Origin: Cognatishimia sp. SS12
Lineage (GTDB): Bacteria > Pseudomonadota > Alphaproteobacteria > Rhodobacterales > Rhodobacteraceae
Direction: 5' to 3'
DNA: 64,000 nucleotides
NCBI RefSeq assembly: GCF_028369055.1
Contig: NZ_JAQNCZ010000002.1
Location: forward strand, 248,001 to 312,000
How positions within the stretch are numbered: position 1 is the stretch's first letter; every line of letters starts with the position of its first letter. Below, one piece after another: positions 1 through 8,163 of this stretch. Made by a program: the position numbers and the translations under genes. Below the pieces are notes generated by a model that saw only the letters and a list, made by a program, of their open reading frames with translations, searched no databases and was not told where the DNA came from.

Positions 1-2
1 AG

Positions 3-539
3 GCGCTGCATGCCAAGTTTGGCTGTTTTGATATCCTGATCAACAATGCTGGAAACACGATCAAGAAACCTTTTTTGGACTCAACGATCGACGAATTTGA
101 TCAGGTGTTTGATGTCCATGTACGTGGCGCGATTGAACTCAGTCGGGCGATCATCGCAAAAATGCGCGCTGAGCAGCGCGAGGGATCGGTGCAATTCATC
201 TCTTCAATGACCGCCTATATCGGCCAGCCAGATGTATCGGGCTATACGGTGTCAAAAACCGCGATCAACGGGGTGATCCGGGCGTTGTCGGCTGAGGTTG
301 CTCAACACCGTATCCGCGTGAACGGTGTGGCCCCGGGCTGGATTGACACCGATGTTTTTCGGACCGCGACCAGAGGTGATCCTGAACGCAAAGCCAAGAT
401 CATGGGTCGCATCCCGATGGGCGAGCTTGGGCAGCCAGAAGATATCGGCTGGGCCTGCGCCTATCTGGCCTCGCGCGCCGCGCGTTATGTGACGGGCCAG
501 GTCTTGTTGGTGGATGGCGGCGGCGCGACGGGGTTTTAG
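3..539 (+). CDS. SDR family oxidoreductase, N-terminus cut by window edge
   Basis: The reading frame is open from base 3, so this is the C-terminal ~178 residues of a classical short-chain dehydrogenase. Visible family marks are NNAG, the catalytic Ser region (ISSMTAY), the catalytic pair in YTVSKTA and the C-terminal VDGGGATGF. The TGxxxGxG cofactor loop lies outside the window. It is the first visible gene of a sugar-acid operon, 40 nt before the GntR regulator. In an oxidative L-fucose pathway its likely job is the NAD-dependent oxidation of 2-keto-3-deoxy-L-fuconate. The SDR class is certain. The substrate is inferred from context only. Confidence 0.9.
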   Translation, partial: ALHAKFGCFDILINNAGNTIKKPFLDSTIDEFDQVFDVHVRGAIELSRAIIAKMRAEQREGSVQFISSMTAYIGQPDVSGYTVSKTAINGVIRALSAEVAQHRIRVNGVAPGWIDTDVFRTATRGDPERKAKIMGRIPMGELGQPEDIGWACAYLASRAARYVTGQVLLVDGGGATGF

Positions 540-579
540 ATGTTAGTCTTAATGGCACGCATGTTCACGAAGGACCCCC

Positions 580-1479
580 ATGTCGCGAGATAACTCCATC
601 TACAAAGATGCACTTAACCGCAGCCTTGGCTATGTGGCGTCGCTCGGCTTGGGCGGCACTTTGCCTTCAGAGCTGGAATTGACCCAGCGGCTTGGCATCA
701 GCCGCACCACCGTGCGCGCGGTGCTTGCGCATTTGCATGACATCGGCGTGATTGACTGGTCAGGCCGCAGCAAGCGTGTGCTGCGTGCCCCGCGCGACGC
801 AGATTATTTCGCCAAGGAAGAGACGCTGTCCACCAGCGCGCGCGTAGAGACGCAGTTTATGGAATATATCCTGGGCGGGGATCTGAAGCCGGGCGCCATT
901 TTGCACGAAAGCGAGTTGGTGCGCGCGTTCGGGGCCAGCACATCGGTACTACGGGAATTTTTGATCAAGTTCTCGCGCTTTGGATTGATCGACAAGGAAC
1001 CCAACCGCCACTGGGTTTTGCGCGGCTTTACCAAAGACTTTGCGATGGAATTGTTCGATGTCCGCGACATGTTTGAAAAGCGCGCTTTTGATAGGCTGCT
1101 GACCAAAGGCAAGGACAGTCCGGCCTATCAGTCATTGCTAAAGCTCGAAGGCGCGCATAGAGAAATCGCGCGCAATATCGAGGCGGAATATCTGCGGTTC
1201 CCGCGCCTTGATGAGAAATTTCACCGCATTCTGATCCAAGACATGAACAACCGGTTTATCGATGATTTCTTCGAGCTGGTTTCGGTGATCTTCCACTACC
1301 ACTACCGCTGGAACAAACAAGACGAACAAGACCGCAATCTTGCTGCCTGCCAGCAACACCTATCGGTGATTGAGGCCCTGAGAAACGGCGATGACGCCGC
1401 AGCACGCGCGCAGTTTCATGGGCATCTGAATGCAGCGCGCGAAACTTTGCTGGCCTCGGTGACATGGGACTCAGCGTGA
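580..1479 (+). CDS. GntR-family regulator with two N-terminal winged helices and an FCD domain
   Basis: A 299-aa DNA-binding regulator. Residues ~1-70 form a GntR winged helix (LPSELELTQRLGISRTTVR). Residues ~85-150 look like a second one (GDLKPGAILHESELV, then LREFLIKFSRFGLI). Residues ~155-290 resemble the all-helical FCD effector domain with metal-ligand-type Asp/His positions (LFDVRDMFEK, DEKFHRIL, QHLSVIEAL). Usual FadR-type proteins are 220-250 aa with one helix-turn-helix, so this one is long. It lies inside the sugar-acid operon, 12 nt before the dehydratase small part, and probably senses a pathway intermediate such as a sugar acid. Confidence 0.85.
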   Translation: MSRDNSIYKDALNRSLGYVASLGLGGTLPSELELTQRLGISRTTVRAVLAHLHDIGVIDWSGRSKRVLRAPRDADYFAKEETLSTSARVETQFMEYILGGDLKPGAILHESELVRAFGASTSVLREFLIKFSRFGLIDKEPNRHWVLRGFTKDFAMELFDVRDMFEKRAFDRLLTKGKDSPAYQSLLKLEGAHREIARNIEAEYLRFPRLDEKFHRILIQDMNNRFIDDFFELVSVIFHYHYRWNKQDEQDRNLAACQQHLSVIEALRNGDDAAARAQFHGHLNAARETLLASVTWDSA

Positions 1480-1491
1480 GGGAAACAAGCC

Positions 1492-1779
1492 ATGCAACAT
1501 GATCCCCGCCTTCTCGTCTTATCCGGTCAGGATAATGTTGCTGTTCTGACCGCCACGGTGCACGCCGGCGAATGCATTCAGGTCGCAGGGCGCGCGATTG
1601 AAATTGCCAGCACATTGGGCCTTGGTCACAAACTGGCCCTGCGCGCCATTCGGGCCGGGGATGACATTGTCAAATACGGCTTTCCCATTGGCTTTGCCGC
1701 CGAGGATATCGCGCTGGGCGGGCATGTGCATGTCCACAATCTGAGCAGCCGCTACACCACGGTTGAGATCACGGAGTAG
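1492..1779 (+). CDS. UxaA-type dehydratase small part (SAF domain)
   Basis: A 95-aa protein matching the N-terminal SAF domain of altronate/galactarate-type dehydratases (UxaA family), with features such as LGHKLALRAI, GDDIVKYGFPIG and HVHNLSS. In this family the small part works with the large catalytic part, here encoded 3 nt downstream. In E. coli UxaA both are fused. Within this operon the pair is the only visible sugar-acid dehydratase, so it probably dehydrates L-fuconate or a stereochemically related 6-deoxy aldonate. The start is an ATG 12 nt after the regulator stop. The substrate is inferred. Confidence 0.85.
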   Translation: MQHDPRLLVLSGQDNVAVLTATVHAGECIQVAGRAIEIASTLGLGHKLALRAIRAGDDIVKYGFPIGFAAEDIALGGHVHVHNLSSRYTTVEITE

Positions 1780-1782
1780 AGC

Positions 1783-2979
1783 ATGAGCGATATGATGGCC
1801 TGGCCGCGCAAGGATGGCCGCAAGGGGATACGCAATGTGGTGCTCGTCGCCTATCTGGTGGAATGCGCCCATCATGTGTGCAAACAGATCGCGCGGCCAT
1901 TTGCCGAAACGGATGTGCAGGTTATCGGGTTTTCCGGCTGTTTTCCGTCTGACTATGGCCAACAGATGATGGAAGCGCTGTGCACCCATCCCAATGTCGG
2001 TGCGGTGCAATTGGTGTCGCTTGGCTGTGAGAATTTTAAGAAACAGCAGCTTGCCGATGCCATTCGCGCCTCCGGGCGGGCGGTCAATCTGGTGACGATA
2101 CAGGACACGGGCGGCACCGCCGCTGCCGTAGAACAGGGTCGCGCCTGGGTGCACGATCAGCTTGCGGATTTGGCCGCCATGCCCAAAGTGCCCATGTCCG
2201 TTTCAGAACTGGTGATCGGCACCATTTGCGGCGGTTCTGATGCCACATCGGGCATCACTGGTAATCCGGCGGCGGGCGTTGCATTCGATATGCTGATCGC
2301 CGACGGCGCGACCTGCATTTTCGAAGAAACCGGCGAGCTGATCGGATGTGAGCATATCATGGCCGAACGCGCCGCCAGCGCTGCGCTGCGCCCTGAGATC
2401 ATCAAGACCGTCAACAAGGCTGCAACCTACTATGCCAAAATGGGATATGGGTCGTTTTCCAACGGCAATGCCACGGGCGGTTTGTCCACCATCGAAGAAA
2501 AATCCTTGGGGGCCTATGCGAAATCGGGCCAGAGCCAGATCAAGGGCATTCTCCGGCCCGCCCAAGTGCCGCAGACCGGCGGGCTGTACCTACTGGATGT
2601 TGTGCCCGATGGGCCGCCCAAATACGGATATCCCAATATCAATGACAACGCTGAAATCATTGAGCTGATCTCCTGCGGTGCCCACGCGGTGATTTTTGTG
2701 ACCGGGCGTGGATCGGTCGTCGGATCGGCGATATCGCCCGTCCTGAAGGTCTGCGCGAACCCGGAAACCTACGCCCGCATGGCCGCCGATATGGATGTGA
2801 ATGCAGGCCGGATCATGCAGGGCGCAGACACGTTGACCGGGGTCGGTACCGAAATTCGCGACAAGCTTTTGGCGCTGGGCAACGGGGCGCAAACGGCGTC
2901 CGAAGCTCTGGGCCATGTGGAGTTTGTCTTGACCTATAAAACCGCAAGTCCGGCGCAGCCCGGATGCCACCCAGGTTGA
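1783..2979 (+). CDS. UxaA-type dehydratase large part
   Basis: A 398-aa protein matching the C-terminal catalytic part of altronate dehydratase-family enzymes. It carries SLGCENF, GTICGGSDATSGITGNPAAG and GELIGCEHI, whose cysteines fit the metal/Fe-S dependent active site of the family. It lies 3 nt after the small SAF subunit and 9 nt before the aldo/keto reductase, clearly one operon. The predicted reaction is loss of water from an aldonate to a 2-keto-3-deoxy acid. Characterised L-fuconate dehydratases belong to the enolase superfamily and none is seen here, so this pair may replace that enzyme. Confidence 0.87.
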   Translation: MSDMMAWPRKDGRKGIRNVVLVAYLVECAHHVCKQIARPFAETDVQVIGFSGCFPSDYGQQMMEALCTHPNVGAVQLVSLGCENFKKQQLADAIRASGRAVNLVTIQDTGGTAAAVEQGRAWVHDQLADLAAMPKVPMSVSELVIGTICGGSDATSGITGNPAAGVAFDMLIADGATCIFEETGELIGCEHIMAERAASAALRPEIIKTVNKAATYYAKMGYGSFSNGNATGGLSTIEEKSLGAYAKSGQSQIKGILRPAQVPQTGGLYLLDVVPDGPPKYGYPNINDNAEIIELISCGAHAVIFVTGRGSVVGSAISPVLKVCANPETYARMAADMDVNAGRIMQGADTLTGVGTEIRDKLLALGNGAQTASEALGHVEFVLTYKTASPAQPGCHPG

Positions 2980-2988
2980 GGGCACCTT

Positions 2989-3954
2989 ATGCTGAATGAC
3001 ACCCACCGAATTGCGCTGGGCACCGCGGCGCTTGCAGGGCTTTATCGCCCGGTCACGCGCGCCGCGGCCTGGGAGGTGTTGGAAACCGCTTGGGAAAGAG
3101 GCATTCGCTATTTCGACACAGCGCCCCACTATGGAAATGGGGCGGCAGAAAGCTTGGTCGGAGAATTTTTGCGCAGCCGAAATGACTGGGTGCTATCCAC
3201 CAAAGTCGGACGCCTGCTGCGCCCGGATCCGTCCCCGCCCGCGGTGATAAACGGCTTTCACAATGCCTGGCCGTTCCAGCAGCATTTTGACTATTCCTAT
3301 GACGGTATTATGCGCTCTGTTGAGGACAGTTTGCAGCGCCTTGGTCTCAACCGGATCGACATTCTTTTTATCCACGACATTGGCGACGCCCAGGCAGGGA
3401 CCGACACGCCTGAACATCGTGCGCAACTGCTGCAAAGTGGCGTGCGGGCGTTGGACGAGTTGCGCGCTGGCGGCACGGTGCGCGCGGTTGGCCTAGGCGT
3501 CAACACCGTGGAAATCTGCGAAGAGATGATTGGCCAGATGCCGATGGATCTGATCTTGCTTGCGGGGCGATACACCTTGCTGGATCAAGCCGCGCAGCAC
3601 CGTCTTTTTGCGCGGCTCATCGCCGAAGATATCCGGCTCGTCATTGGCGGCGTGTTCAATTCGGGCATTCTGGCCACCGGCCCCAAAGAGGGCGCGCATT
3701 TCAATTACGCCCCGGCTTCCGCCGAGATTCTTGCGCGTACACGGCAGATTGAAGCGATCTGCACCACGCACAATGTGCCCCTGGCGGCAGCGGCTATTCA
3801 ATTTCCCGGCCGCCATCCGGTGGTGGCTTCGACCCTGATCGGCACCGGCAAGGTGACGTCCTTGCTGCGGAACCTTGATCAGGTCGATATGCCACTACCA
3901 GCGGCACTTTGGCAGGACTTGCAGGCATCCGGCTTGATCGAGACAGGCGCATGA
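2989..3954 (+). CDS. Aldo/keto reductase, likely L-fucose (aldose) 1-dehydrogenase
   Basis: A 321-aa aldo/keto reductase. The catalytic tetrad is visible as Asp43, Tyr48 (FDTAPHYG), Lys72 (STKVG) and His129 (ILFIHDIGD). The sequence type is that of D-threo-aldose/L-fucose 1-dehydrogenases, which oxidise the C1 hydroxyl to a lactone. The next gene overlaps its stop by 4 bases and encodes a COG3618-type lactonase, which fits a dehydrogenase-lactonase relay. It is cytoplasmic, with no signal peptide. Substrate assignment depends on operon context and could also be another 6-deoxyhexose. Confidence 0.87.
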   Translation: MLNDTHRIALGTAALAGLYRPVTRAAAWEVLETAWERGIRYFDTAPHYGNGAAESLVGEFLRSRNDWVLSTKVGRLLRPDPSPPAVINGFHNAWPFQQHFDYSYDGIMRSVEDSLQRLGLNRIDILFIHDIGDAQAGTDTPEHRAQLLQSGVRALDELRAGGTVRAVGLGVNTVEICEEMIGQMPMDLILLAGRYTLLDQAAQHRLFARLIAEDIRLVIGGVFNSGILATGPKEGAHFNYAPASAEILARTRQIEAICTTHNVPLAAAAIQFPGRHPVVASTLIGTGKVTSLLRNLDQVDMPLPAALWQDLQASGLIETGA

Positions 3955-4844
3955 GGATTGACGCCCATCAGCATTTCTGGACGCTCGCGCGCGGCGATTA
4001 TCCTTGGCCCAATGCAAGTGTTGCGCCGATTTTTCGCGACTTTGGCCCAAAAGATCTCGCGCCGCTGATCTCTGTCGCGGGGATCGACGAGACCGTGCTC
4101 GTGCAAGCAACAGACACGGTGGCCGAGACTGAGTTTTTGCTGAAAATCGCAACCCAGACACCCTGGGTGGCCGGTGTGGTCGGGTGGGTGGATTTGCAGG
4201 CCGATGGGGCCATCGAAATGATCGACTATTTGCGCGCAAACCCATATCTGAAGGGGCTACGGCCCATGCTGCAAAATATTTCTGAAACGGATTGGATTCT
4301 GAATGCCGCGGCGCAGCCTGCGCTGGCGCATATGGCCGCGCAGAACCTCTGCTTTGATGCGTTGGTACAGCCCCGCCACTTGCCTGTGATCCTAGAGCTC
4401 TCGCAGCGCCATCCCAATCTGAAGATCGTCATCGACCATATCGCCAAACCCACTATGGGCGGCGGCACCATGCCGGCGCGGGACTGGAGCAGGGGCATGT
4501 CGCAATTGGCCGCCCAGCCCAATGTTTACTGCAAGCTGTCAGGCCTGCTGACCGAGGTCGGGCCAAACTGGCGCTCTGACGATGTCGCGCCGTTTGCCGC
4601 CCATGTGCTCAACGCATTCGGCGCATCAAAAGTGATGTTTGGCAGTGATTGGCCGGTGCTTTCACTGGCCGCGACCTACAGTGAATGGTGCGCGCTGGTC
4701 GAAGGATATCTGGCTGGCTTCTCGCCGCATGAGAGGTCGGCCATCATGGGCGAGACCGCCATGCATTTTTATGGGTTGGGTGATGACGCGGAAGGAAAGA
4801 AGAATGACACAACGCATGGGAATGGTGATCGGGATCCATCCTGA
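3951..4844 (+). CDS. Amidohydrolase-2 family lactonase (L-fuconolactonase-like)
   Basis: A 297-aa TIM-barrel amidohydrolase. It starts at the ATG overlapping the aldo/keto reductase stop (ATGA) and opens with the metal motif RIDAHQHFW (His6, His8). IDHIAKP lies mid-protein and MFGSDWPV near the end, as in COG3618 L-fuconolactonase/L-rhamnono-lactonase enzymes. Predicted role is hydrolysis of the sugar lactone to the open aldonate for the UxaA-type dehydratase. Its 3' end overlaps the mutarotase gene by 41 bases. An upstream in-frame start exists but lies inside the previous gene and before the conserved N-terminus. Confidence 0.88.
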   Translation: MRIDAHQHFWTLARGDYPWPNASVAPIFRDFGPKDLAPLISVAGIDETVLVQATDTVAETEFLLKIATQTPWVAGVVGWVDLQADGAIEMIDYLRANPYLKGLRPMLQNISETDWILNAAAQPALAHMAAQNLCFDALVQPRHLPVILELSQRHPNLKIVIDHIAKPTMGGGTMPARDWSRGMSQLAAQPNVYCKLSGLLTEVGPNWRSDDVAPFAAHVLNAFGASKVMFGSDWPVLSLAATYSEWCALVEGYLAGFSPHERSAIMGETAMHFYGLGDDAEGKKNDTTHGNGDRDPS

Positions 4845-5136
4845 CAAAATTGGTGCGTATAAGAAGCTCCACGCTGATGTTTGGCCTGATGTGCTAAAGC
4901 GCCTCAAGCAATCGGGTATTTCAAACTATTCGATTTTTCTGCGGGAGCCCGAAAATCTGATGTTTGGATATTGGGAATATGATGGCGCGGATTTTGAGGC
5001 TGACATGGCGGCCATCGCAGCAGACGAAGTGACGCGGCAATGGTGGGCGCTTTGCGGACCGATGCAAGCCCCGCTGCCGACCCGCAACAGTGATGAGTGG
5101 TGGGCAGACATGCAGCAAGTTTTCTACATGGCGTGA
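4804..5136 (+). CDS. L-rhamnose/L-fucose mutarotase (RhaM family)
   Basis: A 110-aa protein of the RhaM-type sugar mutarotase family, which interconverts alpha and beta anomers. Visible marks are the catalytic-type histidine in KKLHADVWPDVL (His23), the Tyr in NYSIFL (Tyr42) and the C-terminal tryptophan-rich DEWWADMQQVFYM. The ATG at 4804 was chosen because conserved residues begin there. The longer frame upstream is read-through of the overlapping lactonase gene. As the last gene of the operon it would supply the correct anomer to the aldose dehydrogenase. Confidence 0.88.
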   Translation: MTQRMGMVIGIHPDKIGAYKKLHADVWPDVLKRLKQSGISNYSIFLREPENLMFGYWEYDGADFEADMAAIAADEVTRQWWALCGPMQAPLPTRNSDEWWADMQQVFYMA

Positions 5137-5159
5137 TGCCGCCTTGCCCCCCAAAAAAC

Positions 5160-6101
5160 TCAGGCTGAATATTCTCCGCATAGCGGCCGCGTAAGACGCG
5201 CCCTTTCACTGACCGGAAGGGCCAAAACATGATGCAGCTTTGCATAGGCGGCCTCAACCGTCATATCGCGCCCGTCGATCACGCCGTGGGCGCGCAGGAT
5301 TGCCCCGGCCGCATATGTTCCGAGCGCCATGCCGCCCTCGGCGCATTGGCTTACCGCCAGCACGGGAATGTCGCGGCGATTGGCGATCTGCAATGCCATT
5401 GCCAACCCCTGGCTCTCCGGTGCGGTGCCCGATCCGTAGACCCGCAGCAACAGCGCATCGCAATCGCGCGCCGCATGTTGAAACAGATCGGTCGGCATAC
5501 CCGGTGCCATGGCCAAAATGGCGACTTTGGCGCTGCCAAAGCCATGTACGCGCAACGTCTCACCCGGTTGGCAAGGCGGGGCTGTGCCGGGCGTGTCGCG
5601 GAAGGCATCAAATTCGGTTGAGTGTGATTTGCGGGTGCGCACACCATGCAGCCGCTGCCCCGCAAACTGAACCCAGATGCCCGCGGGGGCTGACGGCGCC
5701 GCCGCAATGGCATCTGCAAGATTGCGCATCCCGTCTGACCCCTTCACGGACAGAGGCAGCATGGCGCCGGTCACGATCACCGGCTTATCAAGACCCTGAA
5801 GGGCGAACCCCAATGCCGCGGCACTATACGCCAGCGTATCGGTGCCATGAGTCACGACAAAGCCCGAATACTGCGCGTGATGATCCGCGATGAGTGCAGC
5901 AATACGGCCCCATTCCGCAGGTGTGGCATTGGCGCTGTCAATCAGCGGTGTCAGCAAATGCACATCGACATCGCGCGGGCAGGCCCCACTGTGTTTGAGG
6001 TCGCTTATGGCCTGCTCAACAACACCAGTCTGCGGTGAAAACCCGCTAGGCGTCTGCACCATCCCAATGGTGCCGCCGGTGTGAATCAAAAGAATGCTCA
6101 T
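5160..6101 (-). CDS. Cytoplasmic-type L-asparaginase
   Basis: A 313-aa type I/II asparaginase hydrolysing L-asparagine to aspartate and ammonia. The first active-site motif TGGTIG is at residues 8-13 and the second is THGTDTLAYSA. MLPLSVKGSDG and the C-terminal small domain are present. There is no signal peptide, pointing to a cytoplasmic enzyme. The ATG at 6101 places TGGTIG at its usual distance from the N-terminus, and the longer open frame to 6167 lacks similarity. The gene is convergent with the fucose operon and reads away from the island that follows. Confidence 0.9.
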   Translation of the reverse strand: MSILLIHTGGTIGMVQTPSGFSPQTGVVEQAISDLKHSGACPRDVDVHLLTPLIDSANATPAEWGRIAALIADHHAQYSGFVVTHGTDTLAYSAAALGFALQGLDKPVIVTGAMLPLSVKGSDGMRNLADAIAAAPSAPAGIWVQFAGQRLHGVRTRKSHSTEFDAFRDTPGTAPPCQPGETLRVHGFGSAKVAILAMAPGMPTDLFQHAARDCDALLLRVYGSGTAPESQGLAMALQIANRRDIPVLAVSQCAEGGMALGTYAAGAILRAHGVIDGRDMTVEAAYAKLHHVLALPVSERARLTRPLCGEYSA

Positions 6102-6194
6102 ACCCGGTGCATACGGCAGAAATCCCGTCGGCTCCAGCGTTGTGACTGTGCAGCGCGGCGATCGCACAAGGGTGCGGACCGGAAATAAATTTCA

Positions 6195-6216
6195 GGAAAA
6201 TGGTGCCCAGAAGAGG
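6195..6216. repeat. Distal copy of the tRNA-Leu 3'-end direct repeat (att remnant)
   Basis: A 22-base stretch (core TGGTGCCCAGAAGAGG) identical to 10208-10229, the 3' end of tRNA-Leu(CAG) plus six flanking bases, in the same orientation. The rest of the tRNA is absent here, as expected for the far att site of an element inserted into a tRNA gene. Confidence 0.85.
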
Positions 6217-6340
6217 GCTGAAGATTGTAAAAATTTTTTATTATCAACGTGCTGCATAGCATGCGTTGCTGAAACGTGAAACGCTTGTTAAGCGAAGATG
6301 CCAAAACATGTGTTTCATAGCTGCCCGACCAGCCCCAGCC

Positions 6341-8077
6341 TCACTCACGCAATTTTGCGCAGTCCAAAATCACCGTGTCCCTCTCAAGAAAAAGTGGCTT
6401 GCGAGGTGCAAATTCCGCGGCAACGTCGCAACGATCGTTTAGGTCGCGATAAAATGCGCGCAGCATCAGAGACGAATTTTCAGTCATGGCGTGCGCCAGA
6501 TTTGCGACAACAAAGACATCCACCCCATCGGCGAGCCATCGGTCGAGGGTCCAATCGTTTATTTGTGGCGGCCAAGCATAAGCGCGAACAATGCCAATTA
6601 GATCTTCGTCTGTCGTGTCCTCCAATCCGGACATCGGATTGGGAAGTGGTAAAATAAATTGTTTGTTTGGACTGTCCGCAGGCACGATGCGCTCTTGCGA
6701 TAGAGGCGGCAATTCAACTTGATATTTCTCTGCTGTCTTTTGAAGTCGCGCGAATTCATACTCTTGCGCGGTTTTGGACTGAGGCACCGTGGGTAGTGGT
6801 ATCCCGGTCGCAATCTTGCGATCAGCAAACCGTGCTTCAATCACACTTGCAATCTCAGATGTTATCGGAGCCGCTAAGGTCTGTTGCCAAATCCCAAAGC
6901 AACCCACAAGTGCAACTATATATGTCGCCACGCCGATGGCCCTGCCAGCACTTTGGAACTTGCGTGCCAATTCCACCAGAGTGACGGCTGCAAACATTGC
7001 GACGATGACAAAAAAGGACACCCAAAGGTGTTCGGGCTGACGCAGTTTTACCAGATAGGCAACAAAAACCATTCCGACGATTGTTGCCGCCCAGATTGAT
7101 AGCAACATGCGGCGATATTCATTTCTAGGTGCCGCATAAGGGAGCAAAACGAAAAGGATAGGCAAGATAATCCCAAGGCCACTTTGAAGATGAAGCATCC
7201 TTTCAACAAGCAGAACGAGGGCCTGAAACAGCGTGGGGCCCTGGCTAATTGACATAACCGATTGGATTTTTTGAAAATTAAGAAAATTCTGAAAGTCGAG
7301 CACAATACCAATGTTCAATATAGGCCAGGCAATTGCCCCAACGAGGAAAATGCGGCCAACTGATTTGAATGTACCTTTCAAACCGAGAAGTGGAAAAACT
7401 GAATATAGATAGGCAAGAGCGAGTGGCCCCATAAGCAAGGCAAACGAATGCTTGAAGCTCAGTGCGAGCGCCATAGACACTGCCAAAAGGACATCGGTTC
7501 GCACTGAATTCACATCTGCAATTTTCCGAACCATCAAGCAGACGGTCAAAAGTGAAAACGTCGCTAAAGCCGGGTCGCCCTTGTACATAAACGACAAATA
7601 GACGGTAATCGGTGCCAACACTATAAGCGTTGATATCACTAGGGCTTCACGCGCGGAGTAGCGCAGTTGGCGCGCAAATACATAGGCAATCGGGGCTGAA
7701 AGCGCACTCAAAGCGGCCACCAAACAACGGCCCGCGACAGAGAACACCGTTGGATCTTGGAAGTATTGTTCCCGAAACGCAGTTGCGTCGGCCCACACGC
7801 CAAATACCTTTCCAATTGCAAACATCGCCCCGTACACAATCGCAGTTATGTAATTCAGCAATGGCGGATAAAAATGTTGGTCTGGGACAAGCTGCCCCGT
7901 CAGAACTTTGGCCGCTTCATTGATACGCTCATCAGCAATCACAGCCCCATGATCGACGCCAATAAGTCGGATAAGAAATGCAAATAGAAAGAGCGCAATC
8001 AGACGTCCCCAACCGGCATATCGAACTTTAAACTGTTTCATAAAGCTGTGTACCTTTCGTACCACAATACGGTTCAA
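6341..8077 (-). CDS. GT39/ArnT-like membrane glycosyltransferase
   Basis: A 578-aa polytopic protein with about 10-12 hydrophobic segments and a charged C-terminal third. The first extracytoplasmic loop has the acidic pair of GT-C enzymes (IADERINEAA) followed by FYPPLLNYI, as in dolichyl/undecaprenyl-phosphate sugar transferases of the GT39/PMT group. Such enzymes transfer a sugar from a polyprenyl-phosphate donor on the outer face of the membrane. It is divergent from the HAD-UbiA gene in the island. A start at 8041 (MKQFKVRYAG) is also possible. The acceptor is unknown. Confidence 0.75.
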   Translation of the reverse strand: MNRIVVRKVHSFMKQFKVRYAGWGRLIALFLFAFLIRLIGVDHGAVIADERINEAAKVLTGQLVPDQHFYPPLLNYITAIVYGAMFAIGKVFGVWADATAFREQYFQDPTVFSVAGRCLVAALSALSAPIAYVFARQLRYSAREALVISTLIVLAPITVYLSFMYKGDPALATFSLLTVCLMVRKIADVNSVRTDVLLAVSMALALSFKHSFALLMGPLALAYLYSVFPLLGLKGTFKSVGRIFLVGAIAWPILNIGIVLDFQNFLNFQKIQSVMSISQGPTLFQALVLLVERMLHLQSGLGIILPILFVLLPYAAPRNEYRRMLLSIWAATIVGMVFVAYLVKLRQPEHLWVSFFVIVAMFAAVTLVELARKFQSAGRAIGVATYIVALVGCFGIWQQTLAAPITSEIASVIEARFADRKIATGIPLPTVPQSKTAQEYEFARLQKTAEKYQVELPPLSQERIVPADSPNKQFILPLPNPMSGLEDTTDEDLIGIVRAYAWPPQINDWTLDRWLADGVDVFVVANLAHAMTENSSLMLRAFYRDLNDRCDVAAEFAPRKPLFLERDTVILDCAKLRE

Positions 8078-8163
8078 TCAAAATTCAACCTTATTTGGGT
8101 CAATATTTAGCAATCAAATGCCAGTAATCTGCGACCAAATTACGAAATTGATGTGAGCGATTA

